A DNA stretch of 40,760 nt. Origin: Lachnospiraceae bacterium. Lineage in GTDB: Bacteria; Bacillota; Clostridia; Lachnospirales; Lachnospiraceae. This document shows, in pieces, positions 18,742 through 27,338 of the stretch. The DNA lies in assembly GCA_022794265.1 (NCBI GenBank), contig JAAWEK010000028.1, positions 1-40,760 on the forward strand, read 5' to 3'. The first letter of the stretch is position 1. Every line of letters starts with the position of its first letter. The notes under the pieces were generated by a model. That model was given only the letters and a program-made list of their open reading frames with translations. It searched no databases and had not been told where the DNA came from. The position numbers were made by a program, and so were the translations under genes.

Positions 18742-18780
18742 CTGCCACGCCGGTGAATTCTGCCGGCGTGGCAGTTTTTA
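18742..18780 (+). terminator. Intrinsic terminator after the BIG2 gene
   Basis: A perfect 12-bp GC-rich stem (CTGCCACGCCGG at 18742-18753 with its complement at 18763-18774) with a 9-base loop is followed by TTTTTA. Confidence 0.9.
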
Positions 18781-18782
18781 TG

Positions 18783-18811
18783 TTGACAGATTGGAAAATA
18801 TTGGGTATTCT
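18783..18811 (+). promoter_or_regulatory. Promoter of the first zinc-ribbon gene
   Basis: A perfect -35 TTGACA (18783-18788), a 17-base spacer and -10 TATTCT (18806-18811). It lies directly after the BIG2 terminator and 60 bp before the next start codon. Confidence 0.6.
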
Positions 18812-18870
18812 ATATAAGCATATTACATTATGCTAAAAAATAAATACAACAGAGAAAGAGAGGAAGAAAA

Positions 18871-19869
18871 ATGTATTGTATTAAGTGTGGATTTAAAAAT
18901 AAAGATGAAGCAATTTTTTGTGCAAATTGCGGAACCGTTATGACAAAAAAGCCATCCGATGCATTTGATCAGGAGATACAGTCAGGAGAAAAAAGTAACG
19001 GCATTGAAAAAAATTTTGCGGAAGAAAACCGGACATCTGGTATAGAGGATATACAACCTGCAAAGCAGGCAACGGAAGAGGATTTTTCCAGAGTGAGTTT
19101 GGAAAAACCGGAAGCGGTACAGTCAGGGGAAATGAATCAGGTAGATACAGTTTCCAATTCGGCTGACATCTATCGTTCTCCATATACTCAGGAGAACAGA
19201 GGAAATAATCAGGTATATCGTATCAGAAAGTTTTCTATACCAAGATTTATATTTAGTCTGATTATTATACTGGCTACATTTTGTTCCATTGCAACAATTG
19301 CATTTAAATATGTAGGAGTGACATTGACAATGGAAGAAGAAATACTCGAATATTCCAAAAGTGAAACAGAATATTACAATGTAAAAGGTTATAAAATCAT
19401 TAAAGAAAAAGATTATCTGGGCGGTGAAAAGTTAATATATAAATTGGAAAAAATGAGAGAAGATACGGATGAGTTTGTTGATACCCTCAATATGTTCAGA
19501 TATATTATTATAGCATTTATGGTTGCAATACTGGTATTTTGTATTATTGATTTTATGCTGCTTTGTTTGCTAAGAAACAGGATTGCATATTTATTAACAA
19601 TAATATTTGTCTTTGTTAAAGCAGCATTGGGAGGTATTGCCATCTATATTTGGTCTGTAGATATATTGAATCAGTTTAAAAAAGTATTTGAGCTATCTAT
19701 GAATGAGTCAATTGACTTTGGCAGATACAGGATTCTGATTGAATGTGCGCCGGGGATTGGCTTGATTCTGGCACTGGTAATGCAGGCAGTAATTTTGATA
19801 AGCGCAGTTGTTTTATTATGTATCAGACCAAAGTATCAGGAAGTAGCGCCGCAAACCATAAGCGCATAA
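18871..19869 (+). CDS. Zinc-ribbon multi-pass membrane protein
   Basis: A 332-residue protein with an N-terminal zinc ribbon (Cys3, Cys6, Cys17, Cys20; CIKC and CANC) and an acidic linker (about 30-120). Four hydrophobic segments follow, near 127-150, 208-235, 237-262 and 298-322. Between segments 1 and 2 lies a charged loop of about 55 residues. AGAGAGGAAG precedes the ATG. It has its own promoter and terminator. The architecture (cytoplasmic zinc ribbon plus membrane domain) is common in clostridia, but the function is unknown. Confidence 0.75.
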   Translation: MYCIKCGFKNKDEAIFCANCGTVMTKKPSDAFDQEIQSGEKSNGIEKNFAEENRTSGIEDIQPAKQATEEDFSRVSLEKPEAVQSGEMNQVDTVSNSADIYRSPYTQENRGNNQVYRIRKFSIPRFIFSLIIILATFCSIATIAFKYVGVTLTMEEEILEYSKSETEYYNVKGYKIIKEKDYLGGEKLIYKLEKMREDTDEFVDTLNMFRYIIIAFMVAILVFCIIDFMLLCLLRNRIAYLLTIIFVFVKAALGGIAIYIWSVDILNQFKKVFELSMNESIDFGRYRILIECAPGIGLILALVMQAVILISAVVLLCIRPKYQEVAPQTISA

Positions 19870-19888
19870 CTTTTATAGTAAAAAATAG

Positions 19889-19934
19889 AATCGCTTTTAT
19901 TCTGTGGGAATACAGAATAAAGGCGATTTTTTAA
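19889..19934 (+). terminator. Intrinsic terminator
   Basis: A 16-base arm (19889-19904) pairs with 19913-19928 with one wobble, an 8-base loop and a following T-run. Confidence 0.85.
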
Positions 19935-19943
19935 CTAAATCTC

Positions 19944-19972
19944 TTGCCTTGATTATTGAATTATGATATTAT
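19944..19972 (+). promoter_or_regulatory. Possible promoter of the second zinc-ribbon gene
   Basis: TTGCCT (19944-19949), a 17-base spacer and TATTAT (19967-19972) lie just after the preceding terminator. Confidence 0.4.
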
Positions 19973-20091
19973 ATTTAGTGTTTTATTGTTTATGATAGGA
20001 TTGTACTATTAGCGGAAACAGTCCATCAAACTATGACAGACCGGAACAGTTTACAGCTTATAAGGATACTGTTCCGACATGGAGGATTCAT

Positions 20092-21735
20092 ATGAAGTGC
20101 AGTAAATGTGGAGAAGAGTGCAGAGAAAATCAGGCATTTTGTTTAAGATGCGGGACGCCGATTCAGGTGGTGCCGGATTTTAATCTGATAGAAGCAGAGC
20201 TGGCCAACAGTGTGGGAAAACTGATGAAGGAAGAAAAGCAGAAAGCCAGTTCGGAAAATAAAAATCAGGATTTGGATTATCTGGAAGATGAACAGTATGT
20301 CACAAAAAACTATATTCCAAGGGATAAACGGGCTTCACAGACTGGAGGAACCAAGAGACTGGCAGATACGCCTGTATCACAGACAGATTTTCTTGTGGAT
20401 GGCACCGGTTTTTCCGAACAGACGGCAAAAACAAAAAAAAATAGTAAGAATCAGCCTGACAAACAGGAAGATATAAAGAGAGAAAAAAAGATATTTAAAA
20501 TTAAACTTGCAATTTTCAGCATTTTTGTAATAATCATATTAACAATTGCTGTTTTATTATTAAAAGGTGTCAGTGGATCCGGTTCCAAAGAGTCTTTTGC
20601 TTCAAAATACAATCAGGGATACGATTACTATACGGCAAAGGCCTATAACGATGCACTGGTTGAATTCTTAGCGGCGAAAAAGATTACAGACAGCAAAGAG
20701 GATAAGATTAAAGTGAATAAATCATTACTGGCTACTTATGAAAAACTGGGCAGCCGGGATACGGATATGATTGAAATATTAAAAGAGTTGATTGAGCTTG
20801 AACCGAAAGAAGCAGATTATTATGATGAGCTGGCACAGTTATATGATAAAAATGAAATGATTGATGAACTGGATGCGTTTCTGGATTCTATTACTGATGT
20901 TTCAATTGCTTCAAAGTTAAGCGAGTATAGTGTATCTGCTCCGCAGTTTAGTCAGAAAGAAGGAGTATATGATACATATATTTCTATTAAACTTTCTTCA
21001 GCAGGAAGGAGTACGATTTATTATACCATTGACGGGTCAGAGCCGACGACATCCAGTACACAATACAAGGAAGAGATAAAACTGACATCACAGGGTACCT
21101 ATACCATTAAAGCGTTGGCAGTGAATGAAAAAGGTGTTTCCAGCAAGATTGTGACTAAAAATTATGAAATTAATCCAAGTGTGATTGAAGCACCGGTAGT
21201 TGTTCCGTCCAGTGGGGAATATACTGCGGCTGGTAATATTACGGTGAATGTTCCGGAGGGAATGAAGTGTTATTATACCTATGGGGAAACATCCGCGGTT
21301 CCTACGGTTGCGGACCAGTTATATACGGAGCCGGTTCCGATGCTTCGGGGGAAATATATTTTTTCTGCCGTTTTGGTATCGGCGGATGGCAAGACCAGCG
21401 AAGTTACCCAGAATGTCTATCAGCTTACCATTCCGAGAAATGTGGATTACAGTTCAGCACTGACTTTGTTAGAGAGCTATCTGATACAGAATCAAAAAGC
21501 GGTAAAAGCGGAAGATGGAACACTGATGAAGAACAACCAGGCAAAAATAAGATTTAGTTATAATAGTATTATGAATATTAATAATAATGAATACTTTGTC
21601 ATAAACTTAGAAGAACTGAATGATACCCAGCAGGTTGTCGCTACGGAACACTATGGTGTGGACACTGTTACCGGTAGTGTAGCAAAGCTTATTGCGGATA
21701 CGGAGCATGCCGGATTATATAAAATAACAGAATAA
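20092..21735 (+). CDS. Zinc-ribbon, single-TM protein with chitobiase-like C-terminal domains
   Basis: A 547-residue protein with an N-terminal zinc ribbon (Cys3, Cys6, Cys17, Cys20), a charged linker (30-135) and one membrane helix (137-158). An extracellular part begins with a TPR-like helical region (about 170-270) and continues with beta-sandwich repeats of the chitobiase/beta-hexosaminidase C-terminal type (about 290-350: STIYYTIDGSEPTTSST; a weaker copy about 360-430). The tail ends in a small alpha/beta domain. GGAGG precedes the ATG. It follows another zinc-ribbon membrane gene and precedes nfnA by only 19 bp. A sensor or cell-wall-binding role is possible but unproven. Confidence 0.75.
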   Translation: MKCSKCGEECRENQAFCLRCGTPIQVVPDFNLIEAELANSVGKLMKEEKQKASSENKNQDLDYLEDEQYVTKNYIPRDKRASQTGGTKRLADTPVSQTDFLVDGTGFSEQTAKTKKNSKNQPDKQEDIKREKKIFKIKLAIFSIFVIIILTIAVLLLKGVSGSGSKESFASKYNQGYDYYTAKAYNDALVEFLAAKKITDSKEDKIKVNKSLLATYEKLGSRDTDMIEILKELIELEPKEADYYDELAQLYDKNEMIDELDAFLDSITDVSIASKLSEYSVSAPQFSQKEGVYDTYISIKLSSAGRSTIYYTIDGSEPTTSSTQYKEEIKLTSQGTYTIKALAVNEKGVSSKIVTKNYEINPSVIEAPVVVPSSGEYTAAGNITVNVPEGMKCYYTYGETSAVPTVADQLYTEPVPMLRGKYIFSAVLVSADGKTSEVTQNVYQLTIPRNVDYSSALTLLESYLIQNQKAVKAEDGTLMKNNQAKIRFSYNSIMNINNNEYFVINLEELNDTQQVVATEHYGVDTVTGSVAKLIADTEHAGLYKITE

Positions 21736-21754
21736 GAGAGAAAGTGAGAGAAAT

Positions 21755-22642
21755 ATGTACAAGATAGTAAAAGCAAAAGAATTATCGACGAACATCTACT
21801 TAATGGATGTAGAAGCACCTAGAATTGCAAAGTCCTGTCAGCCGGGCCAGTTTATAATTGCAAAATTGGATGAAAAAGGAGAGAGAATTCCTTTGACAAT
21901 CTGTGATTATGACAGAGAGCAGGGACTTATCACCATTGTATTCCAGGTGATTGGTGCCTCTACGGAAAAGATGGCAAAGCTTCAGGAAGGCGATTCTTTC
22001 CGGGATTTTACAGGTCCGCTGGGTCAACCGTCTGAATTTGTAAATGAAGATCTGGAAGAATTAAAGAAGAGAAAATATCTCTTTGTAGCCGGAGGTGTTG
22101 GAACAGCTCCAGTGTATCCGCAGGTGAAGTGGCTGCATGAGCATGGTATTGAAGCGGATGTTATTGTGGGAGCAAAGACAAAAGACATTCTGATTCTGGA
22201 AGAAGAAATGAAGGCGGTGGGTAATCTTATTGTTGCCACCGATGACGGATCATACGGATTTAAGGGTATGGTTACAGGCGCCATTGAAGACCTGGTAAAC
22301 AATCAGGGTAAAAAGTATGATGTCTGTGTAGCTATCGGACCAATGATTATGATGAAGTTCGTTTGTCTTTTAACTAAGAAATTAGAGATACCTACCATTG
22401 TATCCCTGAACCCAATCATGGTGGATGGTACTGGTATGTGCGGCGCCTGTCGTGTTTTGGTAGGAGATGAAGTGAAATTTGCCTGTGTAGACGGTCCTGA
22501 ATTTGACGGACACAAGGTAGATTTTGACCAGGCAATGAAGAGACAGCAGATGTATAAAACAGAAGAAGGCAGAGCATTATTAAAACTCCGTGAAGGTGAT
22601 ACTCACCAGGGTGGCGGATGTGGCTGTGGAGGTGACAAGTAA
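21755..22642 (+). CDS. nfnA: NADH-dependent ferredoxin:NADP+ oxidoreductase subunit A (NfnA-like)
   Basis: A 295-residue FAD/NAD-binding subunit of the sulfide/dihydroorotate-dehydrogenase-like family. FAD-binding segments include RIPLTICDYD, the NAD-binding region has VAGGVGTAPVYPQ, and a C-terminal [2Fe-2S] cysteine cluster has MCGACRV followed by FACVDGPEFDG. It ends in a Gly/Cys-rich GGGCGCGG tail. With NfnB it would couple NADH and reduced ferredoxin to NADP+ reduction by flavin-based bifurcation in the cytoplasm. Its stop overlaps the nfnB start (TAATG). An ordinary glutamate synthase small-subunit role is less likely because no large gltB-type subunit is adjacent. Confidence 0.85.
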   Translation: MYKIVKAKELSTNIYLMDVEAPRIAKSCQPGQFIIAKLDEKGERIPLTICDYDREQGLITIVFQVIGASTEKMAKLQEGDSFRDFTGPLGQPSEFVNEDLEELKKRKYLFVAGGVGTAPVYPQVKWLHEHGIEADVIVGAKTKDILILEEEMKAVGNLIVATDDGSYGFKGMVTGAIEDLVNNQGKKYDVCVAIGPMIMMKFVCLLTKKLEIPTIVSLNPIMVDGTGMCGACRVLVGDEVKFACVDGPEFDGHKVDFDQAMKRQQMYKTEEGRALLKLREGDTHQGGGCGCGGDK

Positions 22643-24024
22643 TGGATGTATTAAAAAAAGTACCTGTAAGAGAACAGGAGCCGAGTGTCAGAGCGAAAAA
22701 TTTTGAAGAAGTATGTTTAGGATATAATATGGAAGAGGCACAGGAAGAAGCCAGCAGATGTTTAAAGTGCAAGAATCCCCAGTGTCAGAAGGGATGTCCG
22801 GTTTCAATCGATATTCCGGCATTTATAAAAGAAGTAGAAGAAGGAAATATAGAAGAAGCTGCAAAGGTAATCGGAAAATCCTCCGCACTTCCTGCGGTAT
22901 GCGGTCGTGTTTGTCCTCAGGAAAGCCAGTGTGAAGGAAAATGTATCCGGGGAATCAAGGGAGAACCGATTTCCATTGGCAAGTTGGAGCGGTTCGTGGC
23001 TGACTGGTCCAGAGAAAACGGAATCGAGCCGGAAAAAGCAGAAGGAACAAACGGAAAGAAGGTTGCGGTTATCGGTTCCGGTCCTTCCGGTCTGACCTGT
23101 GCGGGAGATTTAGCAAAGCTTGGATATAATGTGACGATTTTTGAAGCACTGCATGAGCCGGGCGGTGTATTGGTTTACGGTATTCCGGAATTCCGTCTGC
23201 CGAAGGATACTGTTGTAAAACATGAAATTGAAAATGTAAAAAAATTAGGCGTTAAGATTGAAACAAATGTTGTAATCGGACAGTCTACCAAGATTGATGA
23301 ACTCTTGAATGAGGAAGGTTTCGATGCTGTATTTATCGGTTCCGGCGCAGGACTACCAAGATTTATGGGAATTCCGGGTGAGAGTGCAAATGGTGTATTC
23401 TCTGCAAATGAGTATCTGACTAGAAGCAATCTGATGAAGGCATTTAATGAAGATTATGATACTCCGCTTGTAGCAGGTAAGAAAGTTGCGGTTGTAGGCG
23501 GCGGTAACGTTGCAATGGATGCGGCAAGAACTGCTTTAAGACTTGGTGCTGAAGTACATATTGTGTACAGAAGAAGCGAGGAAGAGCTTCCGGCCAGAGT
23601 AGAAGAAGTCCATCATGCAAAAGAAGAAGGCGTTATTTTTGATTTACTGACCAATCCGGTGGAAATCTTTGAAGATGAAAACGGCTGGGTAAAGGGTATG
23701 AAATGTATACGTATGGAACTGGGTGAGCCGGATGCATCCGGCAGAAGAAGTCCGGTGGAAGTTCCGGGTTCTGAATTTGAACTGGATGTAGATACTGTTA
23801 TTATGTCTCTGGGTACTTCACCGAATCCGTTGATTTCCTCTACTACGGTTGGTTTGGATACGGATAGAAGAAAATGTATTATAGCCGATGAATCCGGAAA
23901 AACCACCAAAGAAGGTGTTTATGCCGGAGGTGACGCAGTAACGGGAGCAGCAACCGTTATTCTGGCAATGGAAGCCGGAAAAGCAGGTGCGAAAGGAATC
24001 CATGAGTTTCTTTCCAAACAATAA
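22642..24024 (+). CDS. nfnB: NfnB-like NADPH-binding flavoprotein (GltD/GltA family)
   Basis: A 460-residue flavoprotein of the glutamate synthase small-subunit type. N-terminal iron-sulfur cysteines are CLKCKNPQCQKGCPV (about 38-52) and CGRVCPQESQCEGKC (about 87-101). The FAD site is GSGPSGLTCAG (about 145-155), and the NADP site is GGGNVAMDAARTALRLGA (about 286-303). GGDAVTGAATVILAM near the C-terminus completes FAD binding. It overlaps nfnA by one base, so the two are translationally coupled. Rex is a plausible regulator of this step, but I see no Rex site upstream. Confidence 0.88.
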   Translation: MDVLKKVPVREQEPSVRAKNFEEVCLGYNMEEAQEEASRCLKCKNPQCQKGCPVSIDIPAFIKEVEEGNIEEAAKVIGKSSALPAVCGRVCPQESQCEGKCIRGIKGEPISIGKLERFVADWSRENGIEPEKAEGTNGKKVAVIGSGPSGLTCAGDLAKLGYNVTIFEALHEPGGVLVYGIPEFRLPKDTVVKHEIENVKKLGVKIETNVVIGQSTKIDELLNEEGFDAVFIGSGAGLPRFMGIPGESANGVFSANEYLTRSNLMKAFNEDYDTPLVAGKKVAVVGGGNVAMDAARTALRLGAEVHIVYRRSEEELPARVEEVHHAKEEGVIFDLLTNPVEIFEDENGWVKGMKCIRMELGEPDASGRRSPVEVPGSEFELDVDTVIMSLGTSPNPLISSTTVGLDTDRRKCIIADESGKTTKEGVYAGGDAVTGAATVILAMEAGKAGAKGIHEFLSKQ

Positions 24025-24059
24025 GAAATTATAGAACAACTATAGAAAAAAAGAAGTCT

Positions 24060-24100
24060 AAGGGAGACGCTTCGTAAAGAAGTGTTCTCCCTTCGCTTTT
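24060..24100 (+). terminator. Terminator after nfnB
   Basis: AAGGGAGACGCTTC (24060-24073) pairs with 24079-24093 with one bulge and is followed by CGCTTTT. Confidence 0.55.
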
Positions 24101-24110
24101 AAAACATTTG

Positions 24111-24124
24111 CAGGCAATTGCCTG
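24111..24124. promoter_or_regulatory. Perfect 14-bp palindrome upstream of the hydroxyacid dehydrogenase
   Basis: CAGGCAATTGCCTG is self-complementary and lies 28 bp before the next start codon, after the nfnB terminator. It is a candidate operator for an unknown regulator. Confidence 0.4.
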
Positions 24125-24152
24125 TTAAATTATATGGAAGAAGAGGAGAACC

Positions 24153-25145
24153 ATGAAAATTGTATTACCGGATATAAAAACCCTTACGGAGGGGGATTTG
24201 GATTTGTCCGTGCTGGAGCAGTTTGGAGAAGTAATTGCTTATCCGCTGACGGAATTTAAAGAGATTGCCGGCCGGATTGCCGATGCCGATGTGGTGTTAT
24301 GCAATAAAACGCTGATGAATGCAGAGACGTTAAAAGATGCCGGGAAGCTGCAATATATCGGACTGTTTGCAACGGGATATAACAATGTGGATTTGGAATA
24401 TACAAATGCCCATAATATTACCGTATGTAATGCCGGCAGTTATTCCACCGATGCAGTGGCACAGCATACCTTGGCCCTGTTATTAAATTATTATGGGAGA
24501 ATCAGGGAATATGCGGCATATACGGCCTCCGGCGGTTGGACGCACAGTGATATTTTCTGTTCTTTTGCATATCCGATGCAGGAGATAGCAGGGAAGACCT
24601 TAGGGATTATCGGATTCGGCAGCATTGGTCAGAGGGTGGCGGAAATTGCTCTGGCATTCCGAATGAAGGTGCTGGTTTCTTCCGGGACATGGAGCAAAGC
24701 GGAGGAAACTTGCCGGGAACTATTTATGAAGGCATATGAGGAAGATTTCATTGAAGTGACGGATTTGGAGACCCTGGTTTCGGAATCCGATGTGGTGACT
24801 GTTCATTGTCCTCTGAACGACCGGTCGGAACGAATGATTAACCGGAGTTTACTGGAAAAATTCAAACCTTCGGCATATCTGATTAATACTTCCAGAGGCG
24901 GTATCATAGATGAAGAAGCATTATATCATGCATTGGAGGAGGGCCGGATTGCCGGTGCGGCTCTGGATGTTATGCAGACGGAGCCTATGCCGGAGAACTG
25001 CCGGCTGTTGGGAGCAAAAAATCTGGTAATAACGCCTCATGTAGCCTGGGCGCCACTGGAGACCAGACAGAGACTGTTAGATATTGCAGTGGATAATCTG
25101 GATAATTACCAGAAGGGGACGCCGAAACATGTGATTCGGAAATAA
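24153..25145 (+). CDS. D-2-hydroxyacid dehydrogenase (glycerate-dehydrogenase-like)
   Basis: A 330-residue NAD-dependent oxidoreductase. The Rossmann motif is GFGSIGQR (154-161). The catalytic triad is Arg248 (NTSRGG), Glu277 (TEP) and His296 (TPHVAW). The substrate loop is LFATGYNNVD (71-80). The closest subgroup by eye is hydroxypyruvate/glycerate dehydrogenase, but phosphoglycerate or lactate-type substrates cannot be excluded. GAGGAG precedes the ATG. It lies alone between the nfnB terminator and the CapA-like gene. Confidence 0.85.
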   Translation: MKIVLPDIKTLTEGDLDLSVLEQFGEVIAYPLTEFKEIAGRIADADVVLCNKTLMNAETLKDAGKLQYIGLFATGYNNVDLEYTNAHNITVCNAGSYSTDAVAQHTLALLLNYYGRIREYAAYTASGGWTHSDIFCSFAYPMQEIAGKTLGIIGFGSIGQRVAEIALAFRMKVLVSSGTWSKAEETCRELFMKAYEEDFIEVTDLETLVSESDVVTVHCPLNDRSERMINRSLLEKFKPSAYLINTSRGGIIDEEALYHALEEGRIAGAALDVMQTEPMPENCRLLGAKNLVITPHVAWAPLETRQRLLDIAVDNLDNYQKGTPKHVIRK

Positions 25146-25183
25146 GAAAGAAAGTATGTTGATATGGGAAAGGAAGCGATTAT

Positions 25184-26503
25184 ATGAAGCAAACAAAAGC
25201 TGAAGGCAGGACGGACAGAGGGAAACCTTCGATAAGACCGGTGAGGATAGTATTTTTATGGCTCATGACATTTCTGGTACTGACGGGATGCGGAAAATCA
25301 GACCGTGTTCCGGCCGGAAATGATGTGGTAACTATGTACACACCTTCAGAAATGGGTGACTTCCGGCCGTCAGATTCAGTTTCACAGGAGGAGGCAACAA
25401 CTTCGCCAGTGGAGCCATCTGATGCAGTGGAGCCCGTCGGAGCAGAGGTGACAGACCGGGACAATAGGGTGAAAATCCTGATGGCAGGTGATATTTTACT
25501 GCATGAAAGGGTCAGTGACAGCGGGGAAATGCCGGATGGAACATATAATTATAATCATTTGTTTGCAAATCTGAAGCAGGAAATTACATCTGCAGACCTG
25601 GCACTGGTGAATCAGGAGGTAATTCTGGGTGGGAGAGAAATCGGTTTATCCGGCTATCCTTCCTTTAACGGAGCTTATGAAGTGGGAGATGCCCTGGCGG
25701 AAGCAGGATTTGATGTGGTTCTTCATGCCACAAATCATGCTTTGGACCGGGGAAAAAAAGGGCTTTTAAACTGTATTGCATATTGGAAAACAAAACACCC
25801 GGATATGGGAGTTCTGGGAATTCAGGAATCAGAAGAGGAACAGGATTCCGTCTATGTAAAAGAAATTAATGGTATCCGAATCGCAATCCTAAATTATACC
25901 TACGGGACAAATGGGATTCCTCTTCCTTCAGATATGCCTTTTGCCGTGAATCTTTTGAATAAAACCCAGGTGGCGGCGGATGTGATAAAAGCAAAAGCAG
26001 TTGCTGATTTTATTATTGTGTGTCCGCATTGGGGGACAGAATACATATATGGAATCAGTGATTATCAGCGGGAGTGGGCAGAGTATTTTGCATCTCTGGG
26101 TGTAAATCTGGTATTGGGGACACATCCCCATGTCATTGAGCCTGTGGAATGGGTCGGAGGAGAAAATGGCAACGGCGGGACTCTGGTATATTATTCCATT
26201 GGAAATTTTATAAATGCCACCAATGAAAACGGAAGCGGCGTAGGCGGCCGGATGCTGGGAGCTTTGGCAGAAGTTACGATTCAGAGAAATTCCGACGGTT
26301 CGGTGACAATTGCGGATTATGGAGTTTTGCCTACGGTAACCCATTTAAAAACCGGAGCGGGTCAGATTACCACATATAAACTTCAGGATTATACGGAAGC
26401 ATTGGCAGAGGAGAATGAAATCCGGAACCAGGATTCCGGATTCTCCTACCAGTATTGTGTGGAATTATGCAGAGAGGTTTTTGGGAAATTGTATAAGGAG
26501 TAA
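25184..26503 (+). CDS. CapA-family lipoprotein (PGA_cap metallophosphatase fold)
   Basis: A 439-residue exported protein. A basic N-terminus and hydrophobic segment end in the lipobox LVLTGC (lipid-modified Cys36), followed by a Ser/Glu/Pro-rich linker to about residue 95. The CapA domain starts at KILMAGDILLHERV (Asp103 metal ligand), with VNQEVI, HATNHALDRG, VCPHWGTEY and LGTHPHVIEPVEW metal-site motifs, and SIGNFINAT near the end. The family includes poly-gamma-glutamate CapA but is widespread without capsule genes, and no capBC is here. A surface phosphatase-like role is plausible. Confidence 0.85.
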   Translation: MKQTKAEGRTDRGKPSIRPVRIVFLWLMTFLVLTGCGKSDRVPAGNDVVTMYTPSEMGDFRPSDSVSQEEATTSPVEPSDAVEPVGAEVTDRDNRVKILMAGDILLHERVSDSGEMPDGTYNYNHLFANLKQEITSADLALVNQEVILGGREIGLSGYPSFNGAYEVGDALAEAGFDVVLHATNHALDRGKKGLLNCIAYWKTKHPDMGVLGIQESEEEQDSVYVKEINGIRIAILNYTYGTNGIPLPSDMPFAVNLLNKTQVAADVIKAKAVADFIIVCPHWGTEYIYGISDYQREWAEYFASLGVNLVLGTHPHVIEPVEWVGGENGNGGTLVYYSIGNFINATNENGSGVGGRMLGALAEVTIQRNSDGSVTIADYGVLPTVTHLKTGAGQITTYKLQDYTEALAEENEIRNQDSGFSYQYCVELCREVFGKLYKE

Positions 26504-26515
26504 AAGTATTGTCTG

Positions 26516-26544
26516 CCGGCCATGGAAATGGTTCGGAGTTTTTA
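26516..26544 (+). terminator. Terminator of the CapA-like gene
   Basis: CCGGCCAT (26516-26523) and ATGGTTCGG (26528-26536) form a stem with wobbles and one bulge, followed by AGTTTTTA. It sits at the convergent junction with the RNA-repair operon. Confidence 0.5.
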
Positions 26545-27312
26545 TGTTATACTTTTTATGATTGATAGAAACATCCGGTTTAATTCTTCATAACCGGAAG
26601 AAGTTTCCTGTTTCAGAAAAGGAAGGGAATCGGGAAGTTCCTTTAGATTTCTGTCTATATACCGGTTTAAATCTTCAATTTGCGGGCAAAGCTCCAGTTC
26701 CGGCGAATGGATTTTTAAATCCAGCAGTTTATGAATAACCGGTTGTAATTCCGGTTCCAGTTCAGCCTCCGCCAGAGTTTGAAAGAATACCGGCGGAGGT
26801 GAATTTTTATCCAGAATCCATTTACAGGCCAGCAGGGGACGAATAACATAGAAATATTTTTTTAGACGCACCATGTCTCCTTTCAGGCAGTTTCTGTAGT
26901 TATTGACGGCAGTATTCAGATAGTGGTGGAATCCGGCTCTTGGAGAAAAATATTCACAAATCAACGGTTTTAACTGATTCCATTCCTCTGTACAACGATA
27001 GACAATGGGAGAATCCGCCCATTCAAACAATGTGGGATTGGATCCTTTTAACAGCCGCAGAGCTTTCTGCAGATCCCAGCCGTTGATATCCAGCGTATCG
27101 TCTAACTGCCATTCGATGACATCTCTGGTTTTTTCTAATTTCAGGTAAAATTCCGGTCGGCGCACGTAAATAAATCTTACGTCGTAATCACTGTCCGGGG
27201 AGGCAAATCCCCAGGCGCGGCTGCCGGATTCCAGAGCATAAATGATTTTTACCTGTTCCCGTTTTTCAATTTCTTTTAATTTTTCCTGAATAATCTGTTG
27301 CAATGAAAACAC
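26542..27312 (-). CDS. RlaP-type nucleotidyltransferase (RNA-repair-associated)
   Basis: A 256-residue DNA-polymerase-beta-superfamily nucleotidyltransferase of PF10127 (RlaP, named for its link to RNA-repair loci). The active site is ESGSRAWGF followed by DSDYDVRF, with metal-binding aspartates Asp42 and Asp44. The remainder is helical with NGWDLQKALRLLKGSNPTLFEW and the YFYVIRPLLACKWI segment. It lies 26 bp downstream of rtcB. In this setting it could add or prepare nucleotides at damaged RNA ends; the substrate is unknown. Confidence 0.85.
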   Translation of the reverse strand: MFSLQQIIQEKLKEIEKREQVKIIYALESGSRAWGFASPDSDYDVRFIYVRRPEFYLKLEKTRDVIEWQLDDTLDINGWDLQKALRLLKGSNPTLFEWADSPIVYRCTEEWNQLKPLICEYFSPRAGFHHYLNTAVNNYRNCLKGDMVRLKKYFYVIRPLLACKWILDKNSPPPVFFQTLAEAELEPELQPVIHKLLDLKIHSPELELCPQIEDLNRYIDRNLKELPDSLPFLKQETSSGYEELNRMFLSIIKSIT

Positions 27313-27338
27313 CTTCTTTCTAATATTGGGTTGTGAAA

